Notes: generated from the letters alone by a model not told the origin. Counted from the stretch's first letter, positions 10,602-22,570 are shown. The stretch: 64,000 bases of DNA from Saccopteryx bilineata (GCF_036850765.1 NC_089493.1:132004239-132068238), one strand, 5' to 3'. Translations and numbers: made by a program.

Positions 10602-11975
10602 ATTTTTTAATTACAGTTGACATTCAGTGTTATTTTGTATTCATTTCAGTTGTATATAGCATCATGGTTAGGTAGTCATACTTTACAAACTTTTTCCCTG
10701 ATATTTCCAGTGCCCACCTGGCATCATACCTGGTGTTACAATATATTCCCTATGCTGTACTTTACATGCCCGTGACGATTTTGTAACTACCAATCTGTAC
10801 TTCTCAATCCCTACGTGTTTTTTAACCAGCCCCCCCCCCCCTTCCTGGCAACCATCAGTCTGTTCTTTGTATCTGTGAGTCTGTTTCTGTTTTTTTCATT
10901 TCTGTTCTGTAGATTCCAGATAAAAGGAAATCATATAGTGTTTGTCTAGGTCCATCCTTGCTGTTGCAAATGGTAAGATTTCATTTTTTTTATGGCTGAG
11001 TAATATTCCATAGTGTGTATATATATGAATACATATATATATACACATATATATACTGTACTACAGCTTCTTTATCTGGTTGTCTATTGTTGGGTAAACA
11101 AGTTTGTAATGTGTTTTTTAGGTTTGCTCACTTGTTTCGGGGCATCGCCACCTGTGTCTAGACTCTGGAAGGATGTGGGTGCTTGCCCTCAGGGTGGCAG
11201 ATTGCAAATTGTGGATTGCCTCCCTCTATGGGGAGGGACTGTTTGCTGTTTGCAGGAGAACGGGTATTTCTGCCTGGCCTGTTTTGCTGGAGAGTGCAGA
11301 GGGGCTTGGAAGCCCTGCTGAGGCTGGTGAGGGCCTGTGAGTCTGGAGTGAGTACAAAGGGGGTGGGGGCTTAGGGGCCCTGAAAAAAGGGAAGCAGTCT
11401 TTTCTGCCTGGTTGTTCGTCCGCCTTTACGAGACTTTAATAAACAGAATCGCCCACCATTTTCTGACTCCACAGTTCCTTTACTGTCTGCCCAAATCTAA
11501 TGAGAACCTGCATGGCCACAGTGGAGACCGCTGGCCTTACATCTATTGATGGGCACTTGGATTGCTTCCATATCTTGGATATTGTAAAAAATGCTTAAGT
11601 GAATATAGGGGGTGCATATAGTCTTTCAAAGTAGTGTTTTGGGTTTATTCAGATATATACCCAGAAGTGGAATCACTGGCTCAAGAGGCAGTTTCACTTG
11701 TAGGTTTTTGAGGACCCTCTTGTTTTCCACAGTGGCTGCACAAATCTGCATTCCTACCAGCATGAGGGTTCCCTTTTCTCCATATCCTCGCCAGCACTTA
11801 TTTGTTGATTTATTGATAAAGCCATTCTGCCAGGTTTGAGGTGATATTATGATGATAATTTGCATTTCTCTAATGTTTAGTGACTCTGAGTGTCTTCTCA
11901 TGTATCTTGGCCATCTGAATGTCCTCTTTGGAGAAGTATTTATTCATGGCATTTATTCATGCCCATTTTTAACTT
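10602..11975 (-). mobile_element. L1 3' fragment (ORF2 C-terminus and 3' UTR)
   Basis: In antisense the segment runs from an L1 3' UTR ('attacagttgacattcagtg', 'gtccatccttgctgttgc') to ORF2 C-terminal codons around 11640-11900. The minus-strand reading there includes SLNIREMQI and ATVENK, which fit the end of L1 ORF2. It is 5' truncated and diverged, and is split by the LTR at 11088-11541. Confidence 0.85.
11088..11541 (+). mobile_element. Solo LTR (454 bp)
   Basis: Starts TGTTGGGTAAACAAG and ends CGCTGGCCTTACA. An exact 5-bp duplication TCTAT flanks it at 11083-11087 and 11542-11546, and removing the LTR rejoins the L1 sequence without loss. An AATAAA signal is at about 11438. Closest relative in the window is the LTR at 5942-6372. 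Confidence 0.93.
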
Positions 11976-12018
11976 GGATTTTTTTTTTTTTTTTGGCATT
12001 GGGTTGTATGAGTGTTTC

Positions 12019-12330
12019 TTTATTTTTCTGACAGAGCCAGAGAGGGACAGATAGGGACAGACAGACCAGAAGGGAGAGAGATGAGAAGAATCAATTCTTC
12101 GTTATGGCACTCTAGTTGCTCATTGACTGCTTTCTCTTATGTGCCCTGACTAGGGTGCTACAGCAGACCCAGTAACCCCTTGCTAAAGCCAGCAACCTTG
12201 GGCTCAAGCTGGTGAGCCTTGCTCAAACCAGATGAGCCCACGCTTAAGCTGGCGACCTCAGGGTTTCAAACCTGGGTCCTCTGCGTCCCAGTCCGACACA
12301 CTATCCACTGCACCGTGTCGTCTGGTCAGG
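12019..12330 (-). mobile_element. tRNA-derived SINE, family B
   Basis: Antisense copy with the tail at left and the tRNA-like head ending GGTCAGG at 12330. The family's repeated 'aagctggtgagcc' and 'aagctggcgacct' units are visible. Flanking T-rich sequences 'tgagtgttt' and 'tgagttttt' are a probable duplication. Confidence 0.88.
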
Positions 12331-12615
12331 TGAGTTTTTTTTTAATTTTTAAATTTATTTTTAGAGAGAGAGTGACAAGGTGGGGGAGAGGAGACAGGAG
12401 TGAGAACCATCAATTCGTAGTTGTTTCACTTTAGTTGTTCATTTATTCCTTTTCATTTGTGCCTTGATTGGGGTCGGAGGTGCTGAAGTGTAGAGCCAGT
12501 GACCCCTTGCTCAAGCCAGTGACCTTGGGATCATGTTGATTATTCTGCACTCAAGCCAGCTACCCTATTCTCAAGTTGAGGGACTGGCTGCATTCACAGT
12601 TTTAAACCTCACAAC
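12331..12615 (-). mobile_element. Older tRNA-derived SINE, family B
   Basis: A more diverged antisense B SINE placed directly against the previous copy. It keeps 'agttgttcatttattcc', 'cagtgaccccttgctcaag' and 'ccagtgaccttgggatcat', but its tRNA-like head is too decayed to place exactly. Confidence 0.7.
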
Positions 12616-12769
12616 TAAATATTTTAGATAGATGCCAGATCTTATTTCAACTCCTTTTAAAAGAGATTGTTGATTTCCATATTCAATAAGGAAGTTAGTA
12701 TAAGAGTGAAGAGCGGGAGAGGAGAGAAACCTATAGTTTAATAACTTTTTTCTTCTTTATAGTATAAGA

Positions 12770-13611
12770 GGAAGTTTATGTTGTCTCTTTTTGTATCTTT
12801 TTTATATTTTTATTTTATTGTGGGAGAACACTTGACATGTGATTTATTCTCTCTTGACTCATTTTAAATGTACAATATATGTCGATTTATAGGTACAGTA
12901 TTGTGTGCAGATCTCTAGAGCTTGTTCATCTTATATAACTGAAACTTTATGCTTATTGATTAATAACTTTTGTTACCTTCTCCCCCAGCCCCTGTTTACC
13001 ACCATTCCAGTCTTGCATTTTATGAATTTGACTATTTTAGGTACCTTATATAGGTAAATTTGTGCATTACTTTTATTTTCTTTTTTCTAATTTTAATTCT
13101 TTTCAATTGACATTCTGTATTATATTAGTTTCAACTGTATAGGTTAGACATTAAATAATTTACAGAGTGATCTGACTGGTAAGTTTAGTACCTGTCTAGC
13201 ACCGTACATATATCTCCTTGACTATTTTGTAACTGCTAATTTGTACTTCTTGACAGTTTCTTTTTTGAGAGAGAGAAAGGAAGGGAGAGAGATTAGAAGC
13301 ATCAACTCATAGTTGCGTTACTTTAGTTGTTTATTGATTGCTTCTCATGTGTCTTGGTGCGGGGTGAGGGAGGAGGCTCCAGCTGAGCTAGTGACCCTTT
13401 ACTTAAGTCAGTGACCATGGGATCATGTTGGTGATCCCACACTCAAGCTGGTGACCCCATGTTCAAGATGGATGAGCCCTCATTCAAGCTGGTAACCTCT
13501 GGGTTTCGAACCTGCAACTCCAGCTTCCCAGGTTGATGCTCTAGCTACTGTGCCCACCAGTCAGGCCCAGTTTGTACTTCTTTATCCCTTATCCTTTTTC
13601 TATTGTTTCTT
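12770..13611 (-). mobile_element. L1 3' fragments, two overlapping ages
   Basis: 12770-13075 resembles an older L1 3' UTR ('gtgggagaacacttgacatg', 'ccccagcccctgtttacc'). From about 13080 a second L1 3' end begins ('tcaattgacattctgtatt', 'gtctagcaccgtacatata') and resumes after the B SINE at 13571. Both are antisense, 5' truncated and non-coding. Confidence 0.6.
13252..13570 (-). mobile_element. tRNA-derived SINE, family B
   Basis: Antisense copy with a long set of 'aagctggtgacc'-type units. The 12-bp duplication TTTGTACTTCTT appears at 13571-13582 and, with its first base, at about 13240-13251. It interrupts an L1 3' fragment. Confidence 0.87.
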
Positions 13612-13799
13612 TTTTTTAAAAGGCATTTAAAAAATTTTTTAAAATTCATTTTAGAGAAGAGAGAGAGAGAAGGGGGGGGGGAGCAGGAAGCATCAACTCC
13701 CATATGTGCCTTGACCAGGTAAGCCTAGGAATTTGAACCGGCAACCTCAGCATTCCAGGTCCACGCTTTATCCACTGTGCCACCACAGGGTAGGCTTTT
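13612..13799 (-). mobile_element. Short SINE, family C
   Basis: Closely matches the copy at 4573-4758 ('aagcatcaactcccatatg', 'ccttgaccaggtaagccta', 'ttatccactgtgccaccac'). The 11-bp TATTGTTTCTT flanks it at 13601-13611 and 13800-13810. Confidence 0.88.
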
Positions 13800-13810
13800 T
13801 ATTGTTTCTT

Positions 13811-14560
13811 AAAGTATATTCTTTTCCATACAAATATGGCTTGTGGAATGATAACATCAGTGAATACATAAATTGTCCCATCAGCAGCATAGAAATAATT
13901 TGTAAAAACAGTTGTTTCTAATATAGGGAGTTGAACTTTAATTATTGACATAGATTTTATTTCACATGTATTTTTTAGTTATACATATACAAATAAAATT
14001 TGAATCCTATCATAAATGCAACTTGTTCAAAAGTTGAGCAAAAACTCTCATCATGTAGTGATATGCTTTGTGTTCTTTTGTAAAAGGCAACTATAGGGCT
14101 TGTAGCTGCATGAATGCTTGACCCTCTGTCCTCTGCTCTGGGACCATGTGGTCTGGTCTTTTTGGGTTGTCTGACTAGGAAACTGTGTCCCGCTGTATGG
14201 AATAACTTCCTTCTAATTCTCTCTGTCCTTTTTGGCTATAGATCTGAAATGGAGTTTGACATTACCTATTATGTCATACATCTTAAAATTAACTGTTATT
14301 GTAAAAAAAATTGGAAAAATATAGAATAAGTAAAAAGGAAGAAAATCTGTTATTATACTATCCAGAGATAACAAGTAGTAATAATTTGGTGTCCTCTATT
14401 TACATTTGAAAGTAGCTAATTAGCATACTGTCTGTAGTAGAGGTACAATTTATGTGTCAGTTGCAATTGGTGTGGTGAGCTGGTGATCCTGTGGGAATCG
14501 TGTAGGGTCAGAGACTGGCTGAGGAGGCAGTAGACTTATGCTCACTATAGAAGATACGCT
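13811..14560. other. Unique-looking DNA
   Basis: No repeat or gene recognised. Short open frames (60-71 codons) lack domain features. Confidence 0.4.
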
Positions 14561-14570
14561 TCACTTAGAG

Positions 14571-14888
14571 CAGGGGTTGGGAACCTTTTTGGCTGAGAGA
14601 GCCATGAACGCCACATATTTAAAATGTAATTCTGTGAGAGCCATACAACGACCTGTGTACGTTATGCATTATCCAATAAAAATTTGGTGTTGTCCCGGAG
14701 GACATGTGATTGGCTTCAGCCACCCGTAACCATGAACATGAGCGGTAGGAAATGAATTGATTATAATACATGAGAATGTTTTATATTTTTAACGTAATTA
14801 TTTTTTTTATTAAAGATTTGTCTACGAGCCAGATGCAGCCATCAAAAGAGCCACATCTGGCTCGTGGACCATAGGTTCCCGGCCCCTG
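14571..14888. mobile_element. Non-autonomous hAT element (318 bp)
   Basis: Termini CAGGGGTTGGGAACC and GGTTCCCGGCCCCTG are inverted copies. An exact 8-bp TSD ACTTAGAG flanks it at 14563-14570 and 14889-14896. The right end, including 'gccagatgcagccatcaaa' and 'agagccacatctggctcgt', matches in reverse complement the 5' end of the coding hAT at 22733. It is therefore most likely a deletion derivative mobilised by that family's transposase. Confidence 0.94.
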
Positions 14889-14976
14889 ACTTAGAGGAAT
14901 TGGTGTCTTTCTCTTTTGCATATTGCTAATCTAAATTTCAGTAACTTACATCCATGTTTGAGTCAGCTCTACTTTT

Positions 14977-15304
14977 TTTTTTTTTTTTTAACAGAGACAG
15001 AGAGTCAGAGGGATAGATAGGGACAGACAGACAGGAATGGAGAGAGATGAGAAGCATCAATCATCAGTTTTTCGTTGCGACATCTTAGTTGTTCATTGAT
15101 TGCTTTCTCATATGTGCCTTGACTGTGGGGCTACAGCAGACCGAGTGACCCCTTGCTCGAGCCAGCGACCTTGGGTCCAAGCTGGTGAGGTTTTGCTCAA
15201 ACCAGATGAGCCCACACTCAAGCTGACAACCTTGGGGTCTCGAACCTGGGTCTTGCGCATCCCAGTCTGATGCTCTATCCACTGCGCCACTGCCTGGTCA
15301 GGCA
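14977..15304 (-). mobile_element. tRNA-derived SINE, family B
   Basis: Full antisense copy: T-run at left, GA-rich block, then units ending in the tRNA-like head GCCTGACCAGGCAGTGGCGC on the minus strand. The 18-bp duplication beginning TGAGTCAGCTCTAC flanks it at 14959-14976 and 15305-15322. Confidence 0.93.
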
Positions 15305-15322
15305 TGAGTCAGCTCTACTTTT

Positions 15323-16043
15323 TAATAATCATATCCTGCTTTTTTTCTGATAATATGTTCCTGATGTTTAAATTCTACTTCTTACACACCTTGTGTTCAC
15401 TTTCTGATAGATTCAGAACTGGTAGTAATATAGGATGTATTATTTAAGTAGGTCCTTGATCATTTCAAAGGATATATCTCATATCTCTTGGGCATGTCTT
15501 AGAGCAGTTTTAAAAGATGTCTAGCACTAAAATATCTTTTACCTCTGTTTAGACTAAACAGTTAATTTTTTTTGGGGGGGGGGACATAGGCATGACTGTT
15601 TTTACGGTATCAGCCTGCTTGATACATGAATGCAAACTCATGGGATGCCAACATTGTGGAGGCAGAGTCACAATATTTTTATTACTGGACTATATAGTCT
15701 GGTAACCAAAAAAGCCCTAAATAGGAATGACTTTTTTATTTATGTAGTGAGGGGAGAGACTCTGTATTTTTTCTCTACAGATGATGGAGCAGTCATTATT
15801 GCCTATTGTGAAAATCAAAATCAAAATGCAGGAGCAAGTGTGTACATCTAGAACAGCCTTGCTTAGGGATCTTCCTGGGCTCACTAGGGTTCTCTGGCAC
15901 CAGCTATGAGTTTCTATACTTGCCCACTCACTGAGTCAGTTGAAAATTTGGATAGTTCTCAACTTTTAGGGTTTTTTAAAAAAATAAGTGGCATAAGTCC
16001 ACTTAGGCTCATATAAAATAAATAAGTAGATTTAAGCTTATTT
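15323..16043. other. Unique-looking DNA
   Basis: No repeat or gene recognised. The 73-codon frame at 15630 shows no domain. Confidence 0.4.
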
Positions 16044-16058
16044 AAAATAGTATGAGCG

Positions 16059-16471
16059 GCCCTGGCTGGTTGGCTCAGTGGTAGAGCATCGGCCTGGCAT
16101 GCAGGGGTCCCGGGTTCGATTCCTGGCCAGGGCACACAGGAGGGGTGCCCATCTGCTTCTCCACCCCTCCCCCTCTCCTTTCTCTCTGTCTCTCTCTTCC
16201 CCTCCTGCAGCTGAGGCTCCATTGGAGCGAAGATGGCCTGGGCGCTGGGGATGGCTCCTTGGCCTCTGCCCCAGGCGCTGGAGTGGCTCTGGTCTCATGG
16301 CAGAGCAAGGCCCCGGAGGGGCAGAGCATCGCCCCCTGGTGGGCAGAGCGTCGCCCCCTGGTGGGCATGCCGGGTGGATCCCTGTCGGGCTCATGCGGGA
16401 GTCTGACTGTCTCTCCCCGTTTCCAGCTTCAGGGGAAAAAAATAAAAAATAAAAAAATAAATAAATAAAAT
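16059..16471 (+). mobile_element. tRNA-derived SINE, family A
   Basis: Sense copy that shows the whole family A design. A tRNA-like head runs to 'gattcctggccagggcaca', followed by a pyrimidine-rich arm, a GC-rich body with duplicated 'gcagagcatcgccccctgg' units, and an (AAAT)n tail. The exact 11-bp duplication AAAATAGTATG flanks it at 16044-16054 and 16472-16482. Confidence 0.95.
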
Positions 16472-16805
16472 AAAATAGTATGTGCAGTGTGACAGTATGT
16501 CTTATTGTTTCCTGGGAGTAAGTGCGGAACTTTAGGAAGCAGTTGTGAGTTGTTAGTATACTAGGTGGGGTACCATTAGCTAAATGACACACTGTGGGAG
16601 TAGTTGGCACAGTATTCTGGTTTCATTCTAACATCTCTATTTTCACCCAGAAAATTTGAGCATGTTTGTATATTTGGTGACAAATAATCAAACTAGATTT
16701 TTTTCCTTTTTATCCATATGATTATAATATTAAAATTATATGTATGAAGGAATATACTGTAGTACATATTATTTAAAGAGATATATGCAGTTATAGGGTA
16801 GACCC

Positions 16806-17010
16806 ATGGTTTTAAACTGCTGGTTTACAGACTGGTCTGCCAATCAAACAAGATTGCTAAAGAGTTAACCACTCTGATGTATTAATATGAAGATTATAGA
16901 CCCAGTGATCTCAGTTGAATTTGCTTATGTTCAGGGTGATTTCTGCCTTGGCAGTCCCCAAAATAATTCTTCTATTTTTACCAGTCCCCAAGTGTAAAAA
17001 GGTTGAAAAC
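16806..17010. mobile_element. Ancient hAT MITE
   Basis: Starts 'catggttttaaactgctgg' and ends 'aaaaaggttgaaaaccactt'. Decayed inverted termini and 'cagactggtctgcca' resemble an old hAT MITE of the mammalian Charlie/MER type. No clear duplication remains. Confidence 0.55.
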
Positions 17011-17617
17011 CACTTGTGTAGTAGACTCTTTGACCAAATGGGAAATGAGTGATCTATTTATTCATTGAATAAAACGACCTCAGTTAAATGCAGAGAAGAG
17101 GGAACTTGCTTCTTCCCTTCCCTTGTTCATTTTTTCTCCCTGATGGCATTTTTAAGCAATTCTATTAGAAAAAAAATCCTATTCTTATTTGTATTTTGCT
17201 CTAAATTTTACTGTTTGGTATTGTGCTCAGTAACGAGGGAAAGAAGCTCAAAATCTTTTCATTTTTCTTTAATTCTGCTGCTTATTTATCTTGTATCTTC
17301 ATTCTTAGCTTCAAAAATACTAGTGATAATTGGTTAAAGCAAGATGTTCATCTCATGACTACTTGTAATCTGGTTCTGAATAGTTTTTATTATGAGGCCC
17401 TTTAAAATTTCAATTCACATCAGCAAAAGCTTTCCAAGAAAGTAAACTGGCACCTCAAATGGGTACCAGATTTTAATTCATGCATTTGACAATATGCTCT
17501 GCATTAATTTTGAGTTTTTTTATGTCAGGGTTTGACAAAATTCAAATGACTAATAATCTCTGGAAAATAAAAAGATATGTTCATAGCTGATTTGGGAATT
17601 TAGTTCAACCATGAGCT
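17011..17617. other. Unique-looking DNA
   Basis: Nothing recognised. The 90-codon frame starting at 17065 is Phe/Leu/Ser-rich with no domain and is probably chance. Confidence 0.4.
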
Positions 17618-17996
17618 ATAATTTTTTTTTTTTTTTTTTACAAGAGAGAGAGATAGAAAGAGAGAGAGGGAGGGAGGGAGACTGGGACAGACAGAAGGGA
17701 GAGAGATGAGCAGCATCAGCTCATAGTTGTGGCACTTCAGTTATTCATTGATTGCTTTATCATATGTGCCTTGACTGGGATGCTCCAGATGAGCCAGTGA
17801 CCCTTTGCTTATGCCAGTGATCTTGGGCTCAAGCCAGTGACCATGGGGTTATGTCTGTGATCCCACACTCAAGCTAGGGAGCCCACATTCAAGCCATATA
17901 AGCCTGTGCTTAAGCCTGCAACCTCATGGTTTCGAATCTGGGTCCTCAGCATCCCAGACTGATGCTCTATCCACTGCGATGCTACCTGGTCAGACT
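17618..17996 (-). mobile_element. tRNA-derived SINE, family B (older)
   Basis: Antisense copy with a T-run at left and the GA-rich block 'gagggagggagggagactgg'. Units such as 'ccagtgaccatggggttat' follow, and a decayed head ends in 'ctacctggtcag'. Many CpG sites are lost. Confidence 0.85.
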
Positions 17997-18390
17997 TGTG
18001 TTGATTTTTTTAAAAAGTATAAGAAAAGGAAACTGATTTTAGTTACATATGTACTTTTCATACCCTTAATAATTATATGTGGCTAGTGCAGATTGTTATG
18101 ATATTTCACTTTCTAGTCTTTGGAATATTATTTCTAGGAAAATTCTGAAAGAGCAAGAAAGCTGTATATTAAGATTTAGTAGCTATATTTGAGCCACTGC
18201 TTGAATTGCTAGGAGGAAAAGAAATGGTATATATAGTGCTTTTCCTAGGGAAGATAAAAGTTGCTTATTTTAGAAGCATAGTAGTTTTTAGTTTGAGGAT
18301 GGGTTACAGGGTTTGTATGAAAGCAGCTTTTAGAGAATCTAGCCTAGTTTCAGTGGCTTAGAATATGCATTTTTAAAATATAGGATTTCT

Positions 18391-18785
18391 GGCCCTGGCC
18401 GGTTGGCTCAGTGGTAGAGCGTTGGCCATGCGTATGAATGTCCCAGGTTTGATTTCCTGGTCAAGACACATAGGAGAAGTGACCATTGGCTACTCCACCC
18501 CTCCACCTCCACCTTCTCTTTCTTGCTCTCCCTTTCTCTCTCTTTTCTCCTCCCACAGCTGTGGCTCAATTGATTCAAGTGCATTGGTCCAGGTGCTGAG
18601 ATGGCTTTGTGGAGCCTCCGCCTCGGGTGCTAAAAATAGTTTGGTTGCAAGCATGGCCCAAGATGGGCAGAGCATCAGCCAGCTCCAGACAGAGGTTACC
18701 AGGTAGATCCTAGTTGGGGCACATGCGAGAGTCTATCTCTTTATCTCCCTTCCTCTCACTTGGAAAAAGAAAAACAAAAAAGTAC
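18391..18785 (+). mobile_element. tRNA-derived SINE, family A
   Basis: Sense copy beginning GGCCCTGGCCGGTTGGCTCA. The exact 9-bp duplication AGGATTTCT flanks it at 18382-18390 and 18786-18794. The body is more diverged than in the copy at 16059, with several CpG-to-TpG changes. Confidence 0.9.
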
Positions 18786-19164
18786 AGGATTTCTTTCTTC
18801 TGATGTACTCCTTTTAGAATCCAAATTTTCCAAGTGTCTGCCATTTATTGTGTTTTATTGGTTCTAAAAGCTATGCCAGTTATTCTGACTATTCAAAAAA
18901 GCTTTTTTTCTATAGCACTTAGAATGTTAAGGAACAACTGCTAAATATTGGATGTTTATCTGGTTTTAGAGAATTTCTTTAAAAATGTTTTTAATTAAAC
19001 AGTTGATAGATGAATAATACCTCAATGGAAATAAAACAATATAGCAGTATATAGGAAAAGGAGCTATATTCCTACTGTATATCTCTTCCTCTATTTTACT
19101 TGCCAGGCGTAATCACTGCACTCAGCTTGGTGTCTTTCCAAAGATTTCATTCAGTGTGTGAGTG

Positions 19165-19487
19165 TGTGTAATTTTATTTATTTTTCTTGAGAGAAGCAGA
19201 GAGAGAGAGAGAGAGAAACATCGAGCTGCTCCTGTATGTGCCCTGGCTGGACAAACAGGTGACCTCTGCACACTTCAGAGCTATCCCGCCAGAGCTTAAC
19301 TTTTACTGATTTTTAAAGAGAGAGAGGAAGGGAGAGAGAGGGGAGAGGCAAGGTGGTAAGCATTTATTTGTTGTTCCACTCAGTTGTGCATTTTTTGGTT
19401 GTTTCCTGTGTATTCCCTGACTGGGGATCAAATCCACAACCTTGTTTTGGGCAATCGCTCTTAACTGAGCTAATCAGTCAGGGACTA
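19165..19487 (-). mobile_element. Pair of VES-like SINE (family D) fragments
   Basis: Two VES-like bodies lie in tandem antisense. One at about 19165-19290 has 'agagagagagaaacatcgag' and 'atgtgccctggctgg'. The other at about 19305-19487 has 'ttgttccactcagttgtgc', 'tccctgactggggatcaaa' and 'aactgagctaatcagtcag'. Only the second retains a recognisable tRNA-like head. Confidence 0.65.
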
Positions 19488-20933
19488 ATTTGTGTATTTT
19501 TAACATATTGTATACATTGTTCTGCCTTCTATCCTCACCCCTATATGGAGCATGTCTTTTCCTGTCAGTTTATATACTATAGTTCTGTCTCACTTTTAAC
19601 TGGTATGTAGTATTCATTACCATGGAGTTATCATAGTTTAAATTTGTTCCATTAAAAAAAATTAAAAAGTGTTTTTGCAGTTGAATTTAGCACTTTTAAT
19701 ATAGAAACAGTAAAGACCCTTTGGTTTCTTCAAGTTTGTTTTCTAAGTAGGCAGAACACATTACATATTTCATCAACAGTGTGGGTGGAAGCAAAAATTA
19801 GTTAATCCATAGATTGCTGCAGCTGTTAAACATGGTTGGATTGTGTTGTACTATTCTAGGTATGTGATTTAATGCATTTGAAACCTAGTTATGGTTACAT
19901 CACTGAGTTCCCACATGCAGTTGGGAAGGACAAAAATCATTGCAGTTTTCTGCAATGAGTCAGAGTGGATCGGAGCGATTTATATTTAGGCTAGATAGAT
20001 CTTTGATGAATGTGACTGGAAAGAAGGATCCTCTATCCATAAGATTACAAACCCTGTACTTTCCTGTTCAGTGTTAGATGTGTGGCAACTCCTCCCACTG
20101 TGCCCAGTGTGACAAAGACATGAAGATACAGGAGTGAATGAGTGCATTATGCCATGTATCTGAAACATATAGTCTTTGTTCTGTGAGCTGAAAATAATCC
20201 AGCAGTTAAGGCTGCAGAGATTGGCTTTGAATTGCATTGGTATTAATACACCTAAAATCTGAGCACTTAAGCTCATTGATACATTATCCGAAATTTGAGT
20301 TGTCTTGCTCTCTTGCTCTGTTTTCTTTTATAAGTGACTCTCTTTTTTTAGACGATTAACTTTTTCTAAGTTATTATTTAAGTTAATTAGGCAACTTTGG
20401 TGAGAATATTCAAAAAGAGTAGTTTTTGATGTGTTTCTCACCAATTGTCCATATCTTTATAATTTTCATATTGAGGATGCTTGCTGTTTGTAGTGCAGCT
20501 TGGGAGCATTTTCTGAGTGTCTCTTTTGTAATAGGCTTAATGCTACATGCTGGGGATACAGAAATGACTAGAAGCGCAGTTCTGACCCTATTGCATCTTC
20601 TCCTTGCCCAGAAGGGAAGTACAAGAGTAAGAATGTCAGTATTATGTGACAAGCAAGTATAGGGGTATATGCTGGGCCTTATTTTTGTGTTCTGGTGTTA
20701 ATTTTGCCATTCTGAGATTGAGACAGTATGTAGGGCAAGAGTTTCAAGTTTCTTTAATGCTTAATCAAGCTTCACATTCTGGCATTACTACTTTAGGAAA
20801 CCTGTAGTCTGTCTGTGTGTGGTGGTCTCCCGCACTGCTTTCCACTTTTTGGATGTGAGCTACTGTCAGAGTAAAGAACTGTGGATCATCTCTGGCCTTA
20901 GCTTCCACTTTCTGCTGGTAAAAGAATTCTTTT
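19488..20933. other. Mostly unique DNA
   Basis: No gene found. 'cttaatgctacatgctggg' near 20535 recalls an old L2-type repeat but is too short to assign. Two overlapping open frames near 20410-20662 lie over that stretch and look non-coding. Confidence 0.4.
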
Positions 20934-20947
20934 CCATAATCCTTTTT

Positions 20948-21302
20948 TTTTCTTTCCTGAAGTGAGAAGCAGGGAGGCAGATAGACAGACTTCCTGCATG
21001 CATATGACCAGGATCCACCTGGCATGCCCACTAGAGGGCAATGCTCTGCCCATCTGGGGCGTTGCTCCATTGCAACTGGAGCCATTCTAGCGCCTGAGGC
21101 GGAGGCCATGGAGTGATCCTCAGCGCCCAGGCCAGCTTTGCTCCAATGGAGCTTTGGCTGTGGGAGGGGAAGAGACAGATAGAGAGAAAGGAGAGGGGGA
21201 GGGGTGGAGAAGCAGATGGGTGCTTCTCCTGTGTGCCCTGGCCAGGAATCAAACCTGGGACTTTCACATGCTAGGTGGATGCTTTACCACTGAGCCAACC
21301 AG
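20948..21302 (-). mobile_element. tRNA-derived SINE, family A
   Basis: Antisense copy with the short tail at left. The 14-bp duplication CCATAATCCTTTTT flanks it at 20934-20947 and 21303-21316. The body keeps 'ccactagagggcaatgctc' and the GA-rich block. Confidence 0.92.
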
Positions 21303-21316
21303 CCATAATCCTTTTT

Positions 21317-21700
21317 GTTGTTTGTTATCCTTTTCCTTATATTAGCATGACAACCGATACTAACAGTGTCAAGAGGTGGCAAAATTTGCGAGTCTTTGCT
21401 AGACATTTCTTTTTCCTGTTTTGGGAGGTGATTCTGAAAAGAGATAAATGGCCCAAGCTTATGTATTTTTATCCTTTTCATTTCTCCCTTTAGGTACTTG
21501 GAGGTAGGCACTGTTAAGTTAGTCTGAGCCCAAAACAGTGCCATCCATCCATATTGGTTTTTATTTCAAGTTGTCAGCAGCATTGGCAGCAGTTTTTCTG
21601 GTATTCTCAAGTTATAGTTGAAAAGATTCCAGCATTTATATCATTCAGAATAAATAGTATCCCTTTTTGCTTACATTTTTTTCACCCAGAATTTAGGATG
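21317..21700. other. Unique-looking DNA
   Basis: Nothing recognised. Open frames of 72-86 codons on both strands carry no domain. Confidence 0.4.
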
Positions 21701-21905
21701 GTTGCCAGCACCCTTTCCTCTTGTATTTAGACCTGACCTTTATTGGTCCATATAGACCCATATTTCTATCCCTTTAGAATGTAAACTAACTGCATGGGTG
21801 TGGGATCTCTTGGTCACAGGTGTATTCCAGCCCTTAGAATAGAATAGTGCCTATACCATTCTTGGGTGAGTCACTGTAAGTAATGTTGAATGAATGATAT
21901 GTGAA
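21701..21905 (+). repeat. L2-like 3' end
   Basis: Reads 'agaatgtaaactaactgcat', then 'gaatagtgcctataccatt', then 'taatgttgaatgaatgata'. This matches the usual end of L2, including the terminal TGAATGAATG motif. Diverged and non-coding. Confidence 0.65.
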
Positions 21906-22334
21906 TAACCCTACCCAGAAGACTGAGAGAATCTTGAATGCACAGTCTTGTTTCAGAGCATGGGTTGGGCTCCTGTTATTTGTGTAAAACTTTGTTGAGT
22001 CTGTGTAACCCAGTAGTAATAGCACTGTGGGGCTGGGTTAATACCCAGTGTTTTTTGCTAGGGTTACTAAGGAGATTCCTACTGCTCATCTTAACCCAAG
22101 GGTTAAGGAGAATGGCTCTAAATTAAGTCTTTCTCTAGGCCTGTGAGGTTGGCATCTAAGGTCCCTGTGACATTAAAATCTTGGTGGAAAAAATAATCTT
22201 GGTGGAGGAGGGAACCTTCACAGTCCTAGAGAGCTTTTTGGGTATGTCTTGCAAAGGCAGATTTTATCTTTTTGGTTGTGTAATGCTGAATTCCTGGAAT
22301 TCCCCCAATACCTGTCCACAGGAAAAGCAAAGAG

Positions 22335-22570
22335 GCAGTGTATTGTTTTTAAGTGCTGGGGCTCTGCACCCAGACCTCCTTATTGGACTCTTAGTGCTGT
22401 CATTTCCCTTGTAAGTGATCAGCAGCAAATTACTTGTTTTGTGTTTCAGTTTACTTCATCTGTGTGATGGGAATAAAATACTATCTAATTCATAATGTCA
22501 TTTGAAGGTTAACATAGGCAAAGGGCTTAGAACATGTCTGCTACATAGTACCATGAACAATAAATATTAA
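22335..22570 (+). repeat. MIR-like ancient SINE
   Basis: Contains 'tttcagtttacttcatctgt', 'gatgggaataaaatacta' and 'ggcaaagggcttagaacat' in the MIR order. Diverged, with no duplication visible. Confidence 0.6.

Noticed and set aside
16059..16140. tRNA gene
   Set aside because: The A and B boxes look tRNA-like, but the segment is the head of a family A SINE with tail and TSD, and the same holds for all other copies. No free-standing tRNA gene was found.
16038..16610. 190-residue antisense open frame, among the longest in the window outside L1
   Set aside because: Its middle is a family A SINE read backwards and its start is in unique DNA. The residues match other A-SINE frames (for example at 53401 and 37556), so it is readthrough.
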